The notes under the pieces: model-generated
Told to the model about the DNA's origin: nothing
The model's database searches: none
The model's input: only the letters and a program-made list of their open reading frames with translations
Part shown: positions 1 through 9,160 of the stretch, one piece after another
How the letters are laid out: each line of letters starts with the position of its first letter
Position numbering within the stretch: position 1 is the stretch's first letter
Translations under genes and position numbers: made by a program
Source of the DNA: Streptomyces violens
GTDB lineage: Bacteria; Actinomycetota; Actinomycetes; Streptomycetales; Streptomycetaceae
Length of the DNA stretch: 64,000 nt
Direction: 5' to 3'
NCBI RefSeq assembly: GCF_000717745.1
Contig: NZ_JOBH01000019.1
Location: 1-64,000 of the forward strand

Positions 1-1
1 C

Positions 2-469
<468 letters not shown>

Positions 470-481
470 GCCGACCGGCCA

Positions 482-527
482 GACGGAGGGGCCGCACGAC
501 CCACGGGGGTCGTGCGGCCCCTCCGTC
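482..527 (+). terminator. Rho-independent-type terminator of ahcY
   Basis: A perfect 21-bp inverted repeat with a 4-base loop starts 12 bases after the ahcY stop codon. The arms read GACGGAGGGGCCGCACGACC(C) and its complement. There is no U-tract, which is usual for Streptomyces. Confidence 0.93.
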
Positions 528-639
528 ATGGCACACCGATAGAAGGCTTTGAGTCACCGTCAAGCGTGTTTCAGTCACGAGCCTCTGCGTGTCTCCGTCC
601 GGTTCTCATCCCTGGTCAGCGATAACCGTTCGCCGGTGG

Positions 640-668
640 TTGGCGGTAGCCATACAGGTCGGTATAGT
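640..668 (+). promoter_or_regulatory. Candidate sigma-70 (HrdB-type) promoter
   Basis: TTGGCG at 640-645 and TATAGT at 663-668 are separated by exactly 17 bases, close to the -35/-10 consensus. It points toward the small ORF at 726. Inference from sequence only. Confidence 0.5.
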
Positions 669-725
669 CCCAGTGTGGCCTCGTCCATACCCGCTCAGCC
701 GTCAGGACTGTTTGGAGACGCCCAG

Positions 726-842
726 ATGAGGATGTTGCTTCGGCACGTGTGGACACTCTTGCGAGACGTCGCGTACGGGATCAATGCGGGACATGCCATT
801 AGGCACGGCGCGCGGGAGTGCAAACGCGCGGGAGTTGGATAG
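726..842 (+). CDS. Small hypothetical protein (38 aa), possibly truncated
   Basis: A short reading frame encodes 38 residues beginning MRMLLRHVWTLL. It has a GGAGA Shine-Dalgarno 8-9 bases upstream of the ATG and a good candidate promoter 58 bases further up, so it looks expressed. I do not recognise the family. The N-terminal third is hydrophobic and basic; there is no clear signal-peptidase site. Near its 3' end an 11-bp direct repeat (CGCGCGGGAGT, around 810-835) flanks a few bases, so the present stop may result from a small rearrangement that cut a longer gene. The ~300 bases after it hold no recognisable gene. Confidence 0.35.
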   Translation: MRMLLRHVWTLLRDVAYGINAGHAIRHGARECKRAGVG

Positions 843-1139
843 ATTCCAAGATCGATTGCGGTCGGCGGCCCGCGCCTGAGTCGGCCGTCGCGGAGCCACT
901 CGGCTCCCGAACCCATGAGATCCATACGACCCTTGCGCACCAGATCTCCCTTCGCGCCCGCCGCGTCAGTGCCGGCCGCGGCCGATCGCGCGCTCACCAA
1001 GGCCTGCGGCATCGCCGTGCAGGACGGGCGAGACGACGCCTCCAGGAGCCGCACTACCTCACCCTGTGGGGCTCGCAAAGTCAGCGCTGCAGCTCAAGCG
1101 GCATATCGGTACTCGTTGATTCCTCCGCCGAGGATGAGG

Positions 1140-2609
1140 GTGCGCAAGAGTCTTTGCGCGGCGACCGGCGAAACCACCCGCCGCCGGATGGCCCCGTTCG
1201 GCAGCGAGCGAGGGAAGGGAGACCCGGACAAACCCTGGGTCGACGACAAGGGATTCCTCGGCAAGCCCGTCGACAAATCCACCGGTCTCACTCATGTCGG
1301 GGCGCGTGAACACGAACCGGAGAACGGTCGCTTCATCTCCGCCGACCCGCTCATCAACTTCACCGATCCCCAACAGATCAACGGGTACGCCTACGCCAAC
1401 AACAGTCCGGTCTCCTTCTCGGACCGACCGGCCTGATGCTCTACGACGAGGTCACCAAGCTGGGGTACGGCAATGCCCGGGTGCTGCACAACCGCATCGC
1501 CGCCAGCCCCGGCGCCCACCAGCGCAGGTTGGCGGACAACTGGGTCAGCTTTCAGCGCTACTGGTCGCAGAAGCACTCGCCGGCCGAGGAGAAGGCGGAC
1601 CGGGCCCGGGCCGCGGCCAATGCCGCCAAGCAGCGGGCGATCGCGGCGGCCAAGGAACTGGCCCAGGTCGCGATGGACGAGCTGCGCATCACCGACGCCC
1701 TGGACTGCTTCACCACCGGCAGCCTCGGCGTGTGCGGCGCCACCGCCCTGACCATCGCCACCAGCTTTGTCGGCGGCCTGGTCGGCAAGTTCGCCACCAA
1801 ATACGGCCTGCCGTGGAAGTGGTCCAAGGCCGTCGCACTGGGCAAACGCGTATGGGGCCCGGCAAACGCGTATGGGGCCTGCTGAAGAAGATCAAGGATG
1901 GCTTCACCGACTGGCTCGATGCCGTGAAGAAGGCCGACCGGCTGGGGGAGGCGGCCGAAGCCGCAACCAGCTGCGCCACCAACAGCTTCACCCCGACGAC
2001 CAAGGTCGTGATGGCCGACGGCAGCACCAAGTCCATCCAGGACGTCGACATCGGCGACAAGGTCCTCGCCACCGACCTCCGCCCCGGCCAGTGGCTCCGC
2101 ACCAGCACCGGGACGTACGTCCAGGTCACCGCGGTCAAGCGCTCGACGCAGCACGCGTCGGTCCGCAATCTGACGGTCGCGGGTGTGCATACGTACTATG
2201 TGGTGGCGGGAACTGCGCCGGCCCTTATGCATAATTGCGGTGAAGGGGACGGGTATTTGTATCGCGGAGTTCCAAATGGTCACTCGAAGTACGGTGATGC
2301 ACTGGAGGGACGTTCTGTTCCGCATGGTGGTCATAGTGACCCGGGGCGCCATGCGGGCGGTAACACGGACAGTGAATTTACGTCCTGGACTCACGACTAT
2401 GACGGTGTCGCCTTGATGCGGCTGAAGAGCTCGGATCGGGTGGGATAGTCATGAGAATCCCTCATTCTGAGGTTCCAGCCGGAAGAGATATACGAATCCA
2501 TGGAACTGACTATGAGGTGTATGAGGAATCTGAGCACGCGCTGCGCGGAGTCATTGGAGGCGCAGAGATCAGCATCAATAGGGGGCCATGGTACAGGCCG
2601 GGTGGCTAA
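1140..2609 (+). pseudogene. RHS-core / HINT / ADP-ribosyltransferase polymorphic toxin, multiply frameshifted
   Basis: This is the 3' part of an RHS-repeat polymorphic toxin in at least three frames. An RHS-associated core (TTRRRMAPFG, TGLTHVGARE, GRFISADPL, NGYAYANNSP) ends near 1430, where one missing C in the expected SDPTGL turns the frame to a stop. The next frame continues with MLYDEVTKLGYG to 1860. There an exact 20-bp tandem duplication shifts the frame again; removing one copy restores GKRVWGLLKKIKDGF. A pre-toxin HINT domain follows (NSFTPTTKVVMADG, GDKVLATD, then HTYYVVAG and HNCG). It appears internally shortened at LATD/LRPGQW. The C-terminal toxin resembles an ART: LYRGV, GGHSDP, FTSWT, then after another frameshift near 2400-2440 GGIVMRIPHSEVP and an E-S-E motif in YEESEHALRG. 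The N-terminal bulk is missing. It is almost certainly inactive. Confidence 0.85.
1841..1880 (+). repeat. 20-bp tandem duplication that breaks the toxin frame
   Basis: Two adjacent copies of GGCAAACGCGTATGGGGCCY (19 of 20 identical). Deleting one copy rejoins the upstream and downstream toxin frames, so this duplication is one of the inactivating events, or a reversible slippage site. Confidence 0.9.
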
Positions 2610-2713
2610 AGAGTAGCGTGCATTCGGTTCACCGAGATTGATGCAACCCAAGACCGGTTGCGTCTGCAGATTCACTGGAGGGTGTCGCGGAAAGAAGCCG
2701 CCTCAAGCAGCTG

Positions 2714-3046
2714 TTGGCAGGTGAGGGTGAAGTGCGGCTTCTTTCGCGATCTGCTCTGAGTGCTGGCGCGGAGTATGAGATTTGGCCTGAATCCATGCCG
2801 CCCCAGCGCCTCATCTCGCTTTACGAAAGGAGGCGGCGTGGTGCGCGACGCTCCGGGCAGCCTTCGATCGGATTTGACGAGGCCCTCCGAGACCTCCGCG
2901 CCTACCAGGGTTCCGAACTGATCCTAGGGTTCATCGACGATCGACCTCGAGGCGGATACTACTTTCAGCTCTTTTTGGATCCCGCGCTCGAAGTGGTCGT
3001 GGCCGGCTTGGCGATCAAGCCTACTGATGCGCATCGGGCTCCGTGA
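2714..3046 (+). CDS. Hypothetical protein, possible toxin-associated (immunity) remnant
   Basis: A 110-residue frame starts at a TTG and lies directly downstream of the broken ART toxin on the same strand. That is where immunity genes usually sit in RHS systems. The frame is open further upstream to 2642, without an ATG or GTG start, which suggests the true 5' end has been lost. The protein is mixed charged/hydrophobic, with a C-terminal beta-like stretch (GGYYFQLFLDPALEVVVAG). I recognise no domain. The immunity role is inferred only from position. Codon usage is less GC-extreme than neighbouring genes, as in the toxin tail. Confidence 0.4.
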   Translation: MAGEGEVRLLSRSALSAGAEYEIWPESMPPQRLISLYERRRRGARRSGQPSIGFDEALRDLRAYQGSELILGFIDDRPRGGYYFQLFLDPALEVVVAGLAIKPTDAHRAP

Positions 3047-3380
3047 GATGTCATCTGCTGTTCTCTCCTCCGCGAGCGTCCCTTTCAACTCGTGAAACCC
3101 GTATGAGAAGCTACCTGATAACTTCTTGATTGGCGTTAGGTGGAACGCCCGACTGGTTGTAGCTTACCTGCGGCAGCTGCGATTCGCCTCGCGGGCACGG
3201 GTATAGCGCCGGCTGCCCACGCCTGGTACGAAAGTCTCGCTCGGATACGTTATCCCCACATGTTGTGTGCTTTCCGTTGTAATATGCGAGATGGAGATAC
3301 GCCGCCACAGCTTTGGTGGGAAATTGAATACCTCGGGCTTCGTGTGGGTGACAGTCACGAGAGGCTGAGTTCATCGGTTA
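3047..3380. other. Low-GC gene-free stretch
   Basis: About 330 bases with lower GC than the surroundings and no reading frame I can support on either strand. It separates the toxin remnant from the first attachment-like repeat. Confidence 0.5.
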
Positions 3381-3430
3381 CCCACATCTGCATGGCGAAT
3401 GGTCCAAGACTGACCTCGGACACGGACCAT
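3381..3430 (+). repeat. Left copy of 50-bp attachment-like direct repeat
   Basis: Matches 10136-10185 in 46 of 50 positions in the same orientation, with core GACTGACCTCGGACAC identical. Both copies sit at the 3' end of minus-strand serine-recombinase sequence and both are followed on the right by a hairpin (here 3434-3458). This is what tandem or flanking att sites of recombinase-carrying elements would look like. Confidence 0.6.
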
Positions 3431-3433
3431 TTC

Positions 3434-3732
3434 CCCACGGTTTCTCTGAGACCGTGGGATTTGTCGTTGCTGGGGCTCTGTGGCCTGTGTGGATCGGGAG
3501 TGATCTCAGCCCGCACGGTCATTCGCGCGGAGTCGTAGGTGAGCCGGAGCCCCAGCTGACGGTAGATCTCGGCCTTGTCCTCGGGACGGGCCTGGCGCAC
3601 GACGGCGACGAGATCGCTGATGGCGTGCACGAGCCGGGCGATCTGGTCCCGGCTCGTCGGCGGGTCCGGCCCGCCGGTGTGCGGCGCGCAGAGCGCATCG
3701 AGGACGCTGGGTAGACGCTGGGTAGCGGTCAT
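3434..3732 (-). pseudogene. Serine recombinase C-terminal remnant
   Basis: The minus-strand frame from an ATG at 3732 contains KAEIYRQLGLRLTYD followed by MTVRAEITPD. This is the C-terminal coil/beta end typical of large serine recombinases of actinobacterial integrative elements. The catalytic resolvase domain, the recombinase domain and the zinc ribbon are absent, so only about 100 residues of the original ~550 remain. Translation runs on into the 50-bp repeat to a stop at 3355. The intact recombinase at 9974-11833 ends in the corresponding place against the second repeat copy. It lies divergent from the Trypco1/trypsin module. Confidence 0.65.
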
Positions 3733-3818
3733 GTCCTCACGTATTGGAGCGGTCCCCGCTAGGCTTGCGGGAGTTGGATCTACTGGGCCGGAGCGAGGGC
3801 GATGGGGGCGGTTCGGCA

Positions 3819-4136
3819 GTGGGAGCACCGGAAGTAAGGGTCGAGACCGTCCCGTTGGACGCGCAGGGGTCCCGGCAGATCGGGAGCAGGCAGCGGGCCT
3901 CGGTGCCGCTCGGTGATCGTGCCGACGAGGTACGCGAGGCCATCGTGCAGGCATCCGACATCGCCCAGCGGGCCCTGGCCGAAGTACCACAGCGCGACGG
4001 GTGGAAGGTCGCCGGGATGGAGGTTGTCTTCGGGCTGACGCTCGCCGCCGAGGCCGGAGTGATCCTCTCCAAGGCATCCGCTGAGGCGTCCTTCGAGATC
4101 ACGCTCACAGTGGAACGGAGCCCGGAGACGCCATGA
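3819..4136 (+). CDS. Trypco1-domain (trypsin-co-occurring) protein
   Basis: A 105-residue protein ending with the Trypco1 signature: an alpha segment, then VVFGLTLAAEAGVILSKA and SFEITLTVER. Members of this family are encoded beside trypsin-like proteases in NTPase-linked conflict systems and are thought to act as substrate or adaptor of the protease; no enzymatic activity is known. I chose the GTG at 3819 because it lies about 8 bases after a GGGGGCGG stretch and fits family length. A TTG at 3744 would add 25 unusual residues. Its TGA overlaps the ATG of the protease gene (ATGA), implying translational coupling and a fixed stoichiometry. Confidence 0.75.
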   Translation: MGAPEVRVETVPLDAQGSRQIGSRQRASVPLGDRADEVREAIVQASDIAQRALAEVPQRDGWKVAGMEVVFGLTLAAEAGVILSKASAEASFEITLTVERSPETP

Positions 4137-4987
4137 CGCGGGTCGGCTACTGGGTCGATCTCTTCCAGGCCCAACGGCACTTGGGGGCCGGCTTTCTGCT
4201 CACCCGCCGTTTCGCTCTCACCGCCCTGCACTGCCTCCGGAACTTGGACGCGCTCGACGATCGGGTCGACATCGCCCTGGCCGACGAGCGCCGGGTGCAA
4301 GGTCGCGTCTGCCGCCGGGCCAAGGACGCAGACCTGGCGCTGATCGAGATCGCAGCCTCCCACGAACTGGCGTTGCAGGTGCCGGCCGCTCATGTCGCGC
4401 TGCGGGGCGACCGCTGGTGGGGCCCCTACCGCCCGGCACCCGGGGACGCGCAGCTCAGCGGTGGGGTCGACCACGGTGCGCTGCGGCACACCTGCGAGGG
4501 TGGTGGTGCCATCGAAGCCCTGCAGCTGACCGCCGATCAGCACCTCGGTGACTACTCCGGGTATTCCGGAGGACCGGTCGAAGGCACCTCCGCGGAACGT
4601 GACCCGGTTGTCCTGGGCATCCTCCTGGAACAGGCCATGGATCGTCAGTCCACCGAGCACCGAGCCGCCAATGTGCTGTTCGCGGCAACCATCGCCGAGG
4701 CCATGCGCCGTTTCGACCACTTCGACGTCGGTCATCTCATCGATGCGCTGCGGCCTCCTGAGGAGATCGAGGGGATGCCCCGGCCGCCCGCCCCGGCTCC
4801 GGAGCTGCGCAACGAAGATACGCCACCACCTCAGCACACCGAGGCGGAGTCCTTGCTGGTCACCCTGCGGCGGTGGTCGGAGCGGGGGCTGATCGACCCG
4901 ACACAGGCCGCACAGCTGCGGCTTCAGGTGGCTCAGCGCATCATCGACGGGGAGTTGGGCGCCGGAGGGCGGGATGAGCGTGATTGA
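4133..4987 (+). CDS. Trypsin-like serine protease of conflict module
   Basis: 284 residues. The N-terminal ~200 form a chymotrypsin-fold protease with a complete triad: His33 in LTALHC, Asp67 in DADLALIEI and Ser145 in YSGYSGGPV. There is no signal peptide or membrane segment, so it acts in the cytosol, unlike secreted trypsins. The C-terminal ~85 residues are a proline-rich linker and a helical tail (LLVTLRRWSERGLID) of the kind that docks effector-associated domains. It overlaps Trypco1 by 4 bases upstream and the large SARP/NB-ARC gene by 14 bases downstream, so the three form one operon. The expected logic is that the STAND protein senses a trigger and the protease is the executor; that is inference from related systems. 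Confidence 0.88.
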   Translation: MTRVGYWVDLFQAQRHLGAGFLLTRRFALTALHCLRNLDALDDRVDIALADERRVQGRVCRRAKDADLALIEIAASHELALQVPAAHVALRGDRWWGPYRPAPGDAQLSGGVDHGALRHTCEGGGAIEALQLTADQHLGDYSGYSGGPVEGTSAERDPVVLGILLEQAMDRQSTEHRAANVLFAATIAEAMRRFDHFDVGHLIDALRPPEEIEGMPRPPAPAPELRNEDTPPPQHTEAESLLVTLRRWSERGLIDPTQAAQLRLQVAQRIIDGELGAGGRDERD

Positions 4988-7900
4988 GACCTGGCCGGAA
5001 GCCATTTCCTGTGCCGAAGGGGCCCTGCACGGCGACGTTTCCTCCCGCACAAGGCTGCTCTCAGGCCTCGCCCGATTCATGCGGAGAACGGACGCCATGG
5101 ACGCTCCCGACGCGGGGAAGCACCTGGCGTACCTGGTCGGCATGCTGGAGACACTGGGCCTGCACGAGTCGTCCCGTATGGTCTTGACGCAGGCGGCTCA
5201 GTGGGTCTCGCACGAGCGTGTCGGCCCCGGCCAGGGCCGCGAGACAATGCGTCACCGACTGGTCACCCTGCTCGCGGACCTGGGTGAGCCCGACGAGGCC
5301 ATGCGCCTCCTGCGTGCTGCGCTCTCGCAGCTCCCTGCCGCACCTGGTCCGGACCGTGCCCGGACGCTTGCCAACTATGCCGCGCTCACCCTGCGTACGG
5401 GTAGGAGGTCTGTGGCGCTCCCGCTCACAGCGTATGAGCTCGCCGCAGCCGCGCTGGCCGCAGTAGGGCCGGACGGACAGGGGCTGGACGAGGACGATCT
5501 ACTGGAGATCCGGCTGTTGGGGCTTTCGGTCCAGATGGAGGCGCTTCGCCAGGGCGACGGCCCCCGCGCCGTTGCCACGGCCAAGCGGTTGACCGACGAG
5601 CTGGAGCAGGTGTGCCGCCGCCTGGTGGCACGGCTCGGCAGCGACCATCCGCTGTCCCTGTCAGCGCTGGTCACTCTGGCTGCCGCCGAGTTCGAGGTAG
5701 CCAAGAACGCCGGGGTACGGGACCGGATGGAGCGCGCGATCGACGTACTGGCCGTTGCGGCGCAGAAGTCCGCCGCCACGTTTGGCCGGGGCCACCCACA
5801 GGCCAAAGCTGCCTTCGCCGGCCTGGCCACCGCGGAATTCGAAGCAGCACGGGCAAGCGGCGACGCGGCACGGCTGGCGCGCGCCGTGGACCTGGTGGCG
5901 GCCGCGGGTCGGCAGTCCGAGGCATCTGCGACTGCGCAAAGGAAAGTCCCGGCCGCCCCGCACGCACGTACTACCCAGGCCGGACCGTATCCCCGTACAG
6001 CGGCCGGCGCCCCGCACACGCGCCCTGCCCCGTCTACGCAGGAGCGTGTCGCGGCCCCACCGGGCCATGTCGACGAGGTCAGTGCCGGCGTTCAGCAGGG
6101 CGCGGCCGCGACGCGACTGTTCTTCACGGTGCTCGGTCCAGTACGCGGCCGCCAGAGCGACACCCCGCTCCGAACCGGTAGCCCGCAGCAACGCGCACTG
6201 CTGGCCATCCTCTTGCTACGCGGCGGGCGGACCGCCACCGCTGCCGAACTTGTAGAGGCCATATGGGGGGACGAGCCCCCGCAGGGCGCTATGGCAGCCC
6301 TGCGTACCTACGCCTCCCGCCTGCGTAAGGCTCTCGGCACGGACGCCGGTGTGCTGGTCTCAGAGTCGGGTGGCTACGCCCTCTGTTCCAACGACTCGAC
6401 GGCGATCGACCTCGACGTGGACCGCGCGGAGCGGTACGCGGCCGAGGCCGAGCGGGCCAGGGCGGCCGGCGACCGAGTCCGTGCCCGTGACCTGCTGGAC
6501 GCGGCCCTCGCCTGCTGGGACGGCGAGTCGCTGGCCTCGCTGCCCGGCGCGTATCTCAAGGCCCAGCGCCAGCGCTTGGAGGAATGGCGGCTGGCCCTCA
6601 CCGAAAGCCGCCTGGACCTGGCGCTGGAGCTCGGTGACCACGCCGCGGCCGTTTCCGAGCTCACCGCCCTCACTGCCGCGCACCCGCTGCGTGAGGGGCT
6701 GCGCGAGCTCCTGATGCTCGCCCTCTACCGCAGCGGTCGACAGGCTGAGGCGCTCGCCGTGTACGCGGACACCCGTCGCCTGCTCGCCGACGAACTGGGG
6801 ATGGATCCCCGGCGGTCTCTCTCCGACCTACAAATGCGCATTCTGCAGGCGGACCCCGAGTTGGCCGAGCCGGACACCGAACCGGGGGACGAGACCCGCA
6901 ACGGTCCCTTCTTCGTACGTCCGCAGCAACTACCGGCCACTGTCCCCGACTTCATCGGCCGTGCGGCCCTCACTGCCGAACTGGGCGATCGGCTGGCCGC
7001 CGCGGAGGGAGTCATGGCGGTCACCGCGATCGCGGGCCTCGCGGGATCAGGGAAGACAACGCTGGCCGTCCACGTCGCGCACGCCGCACGGGAGCACTTC
7101 CCCGACGGACAGCTCTACGCCGACCTCCATGGCACGGGGCGCGAGCCGGCCGAGCCGCAGGCCGTGCTCGGCGCGTTCCTGCGCGTCCTGGGCACTCCGG
7201 ACTCCCAGATCCCCGACGGCCTCGACGATCGCGCTGCCCTCTACCGCTCCATGCTGCAAGGACGCCGACTGCTCGTCCTGCTGGACAACGCCCGAAGCGC
7301 TGCCCAGGTACGTTCCCTGCTGCCCGGTACGGAAGGCTGTGCCGCGCTGATCACCAGCCGAACCCGCATGGTGGACCTGGCGGGGGCCCACCTCGTGGAC
7401 CTCGATGTCATGAGTCCGGAAGAAGCGCTGGGTCTCTTCACCCTGGTCGTGGGCGAGGAACGGGTGGTCTCCGAGCGCGAGGCCGCCATGGACGTGGTCG
7501 CCGCCTGTGGCTTTCTGCCGCTGGCGATCCGCATCGTCGCCGCCCGGCTGGCGGCCCGGCGCACCTGGACCGTCTCTGTGCTGGCTGCCAAGCTCGCCGA
7601 CAAACGCCGTCGTCTGGACGAACTCCAAGCCGGGGACGTCGCGGTCAAGGCCACCTTCGAGCTGGGATACGGCGGGCTGAACTCCGAGGAGGCGCGTGCC
7701 TTCCGCCTCCTTGGGACGGTCGACGGCCCGGACCTCTCGCTCGGCGCCGCGGCTGCCGTCCTCGGCCTACCCCAGGAAGCGGCTGAGATTCTCATCGAAT
7801 CGCTCGTCGACGTGTCCCTGCTGGAATCCGCCGGCCCTGGCCGTTACCGCATCCACGACCTGGTACGCCTCTTCGCTCACGCCTGCGCCGAGCGGGACGA

Positions 7901-9020
7901 AGCGGCGTCCGAACCCGCCGCCGCTCTATCCCGTGTGCTGGACTTCTATGTGGCTACGGCTGCCCGTGCGCACGCCCTGGAGCGCCCCGGGGACCGGCTC
8001 CCGCACGACATCGAGCAGACCCGGTACCCCGGCCTGGACTTCGAGCACCACGACGCGGCACAGAGCTGGCTCTTCGCCGAGTCGCGGTGTCTGATGGCCG
8101 CTGCCGAACAGGCCGCTGGGCAAGGGGACGTGCGGCGAGCCGCCGACCTGCTGCTGCTGTGCCGGGACCTGTCCGAATCGGGTGCCGGCTCCGTGCAGTA
8201 CGAACGGGCGTGCAACGTCGTGCTCGATGCCGCGCATGTGGTGGAGGACCAGCGAGCGCAGGCCCGCGTCCACCTCGCCCTCACTGGCGTGTGCATCACG
8301 GCGGGCCGCTTCCCTGACGCGGTCGTGAACGCCGAGGCGGCGGTGCTGATCGCGCATTCGGCCCAGGACTCTCTGACCGAGTTCCGTGCCCTGCACGAGG
8401 CGGGCGTTATCGCGACCGTACAGCGCCGGCCCGCGGAGGCTGAGGAGTATCTGCAGCGCGCGCTCGTCGCATATCGCGCTGACAACGACCGCGAGGCCGA
8501 AGCCGGTGTGCTGTGCGATCTGTCGCGTGTGCACCTGGATACCGGACGGACCGACAGTGCGATTCGCCTCGCCGAGCAGGGGCTCGCCATCTACCGCAGG
8601 CTCGGCTCGCCCAGGCGCTCGGCGTACGCAACGTACATGCTGGGGCTGGCCTTCGCGCGGGCTGAGCGTCTGGAAGACGCCGCACGGGAGCTCAGGGAAG
8701 CAACCAGCGTCTTCGGCGACGGCCGACAGCGATTCTGGGAGGGGATGGCGTACTTCAGACTTGCCGAGGTCGAGCTGACCGCCGATCGGGCGGCGGATGC
8801 CGCCAACTATGCCGAGCAGGCGCTGACCGCCCTGCGGGGGATCGGCGGTGATTGGTGGCGCGCCACCGTACTGACGACCCTCGGGCGCGCCCTGCATCGG
8901 ATCGGACACAGCAGCCGCGCACAGGTGTGCTGGCAAGAGGCCCTCAGTGTGTTCGAGCGGCTCGGTGCGCAGGAGGCCGCCGAGATCACCGCACTTCTTG
9001 ATCCCAGGATCGTTGCCTAA
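4974..9020 (+). CDS. SARP-NB-ARC-TPR STAND regulator with extra N-terminal repeat domain
   Basis: 1348 residues. Residues 1-370 are alpha-helical TPR-like repeats (e.g. LLADLGEPDEAMRLLRAAL). Residues ~381-480 are an OmpR-type winged helix (LLAILLLRGGRT, WGDEPP) and ~480-625 the bacterial transcriptional activation domain typical of SARPs. The NB-ARC ATPase follows, with P-loop GLAGSGKTT near 688-696, Walker B RLLVLLDN near 766 and the TSRTR sensor. Residues ~1040-1348 are further TPRs. This is the AfsR plan plus a ~380-residue N-terminal extension not found in AfsR itself. It overlaps the protease gene by 14 bases. It is probably the nucleotide-switch sensor of the module and may also bind DNA. 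No TTA codon was noticed. Confidence 0.9.
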   Translation: MSVIETWPEAISCAEGALHGDVSSRTRLLSGLARFMRRTDAMDAPDAGKHLAYLVGMLETLGLHESSRMVLTQAAQWVSHERVGPGQGRETMRHRLVTLLADLGEPDEAMRLLRAALSQLPAAPGPDRARTLANYAALTLRTGRRSVALPLTAYELAAAALAAVGPDGQGLDEDDLLEIRLLGLSVQMEALRQGDGPRAVATAKRLTDELEQVCRRLVARLGSDHPLSLSALVTLAAAEFEVAKNAGVRDRMERAIDVLAVAAQKSAATFGRGHPQAKAAFAGLATAEFEAARASGDAARLARAVDLVAAAGRQSEASATAQRKVPAAPHARTTQAGPYPRTAAGAPHTRPAPSTQERVAAPPGHVDEVSAGVQQGAAATRLFFTVLGPVRGRQSDTPLRTGSPQQRALLAILLLRGGRTATAAELVEAIWGDEPPQGAMAALRTYASRLRKALGTDAGVLVSESGGYALCSNDSTAIDLDVDRAERYAAEAERARAAGDRVRARDLLDAALACWDGESLASLPGAYLKAQRQRLEEWRLALTESRLDLALELGDHAAAVSELTALTAAHPLREGLRELLMLALYRSGRQAEALAVYADTRRLLADELGMDPRRSLSDLQMRILQADPELAEPDTEPGDETRNGPFFVRPQQLPATVPDFIGRAALTAELGDRLAAAEGVMAVTAIAGLAGSGKTTLAVHVAHAAREHFPDGQLYADLHGTGREPAEPQAVLGAFLRVLGTPDSQIPDGLDDRAALYRSMLQGRRLLVLLDNARSAAQVRSLLPGTEGCAALITSRTRMVDLAGAHLVDLDVMSPEEALGLFTLVVGEERVVSEREAAMDVVAACGFLPLAIRIVAARLAARRTWTVSVLAAKLADKRRRLDELQAGDVAVKATFELGYGGLNSEEARAFRLLGTVDGPDLSLGAAAAVLGLPQEAAEILIESLVDVSLLESAGPGRYRIHDLVRLFAHACAERDEAASEPAAALSRVLDFYVATAARAHALERPGDRLPHDIEQTRYPGLDFEHHDAAQSWLFAESRCLMAAAEQAAGQGDVRRAADLLLLCRDLSESGAGSVQYERACNVVLDAAHVVEDQRAQARVHLALTGVCITAGRFPDAVVNAEAAVLIAHSAQDSLTEFRALHEAGVIATVQRRPAEAEEYLQRALVAYRADNDREAEAGVLCDLSRVHLDTGRTDSAIRLAEQGLAIYRRLGSPRRSAYATYMLGLAFARAERLEDAARELREATSVFGDGRQRFWEGMAYFRLAEVELTADRAADAANYAEQALTALRGIGGDWWRATVLTTLGRALHRIGHSSRAQVCWQEALSVFERLGAQEAAEITALLDPRIVA

Positions 9021-9160
9021 AGCATGTTGCAGGACCAAGGTGGCTCCACCTCCATGACGGCCCCAAGTCCTGTCCCGACCAGAGTCACCCACTCCACGCC
9101 GACGGATGGTGCCATGCGGCAAGAGGACACAGAACCCTTTGGTCCATAGCGGTATCGGAA
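9021..9160. other. Gene-free spacer after the SARP/NB-ARC gene
   Basis: No gene or strong hairpin seen. It separates the conflict module from a run of mobile-element and kinase debris that extends to 9973. Confidence 0.4.

Noticed and set aside
1294..2448. Single intact 384-aa protein from 1294
   Set aside because: Its first half is arginine-rich out-of-frame translation; only the part after 1861 matches the HINT/ART toxin, so the frame is composite.
3737..5143. Long minus-strand frame of 468 codons opposite the protease genes
   Set aside because: It is antisense to genes with clear motifs and codon bias; its product has no recognisable domain. Typical GC-rich shadow frame.
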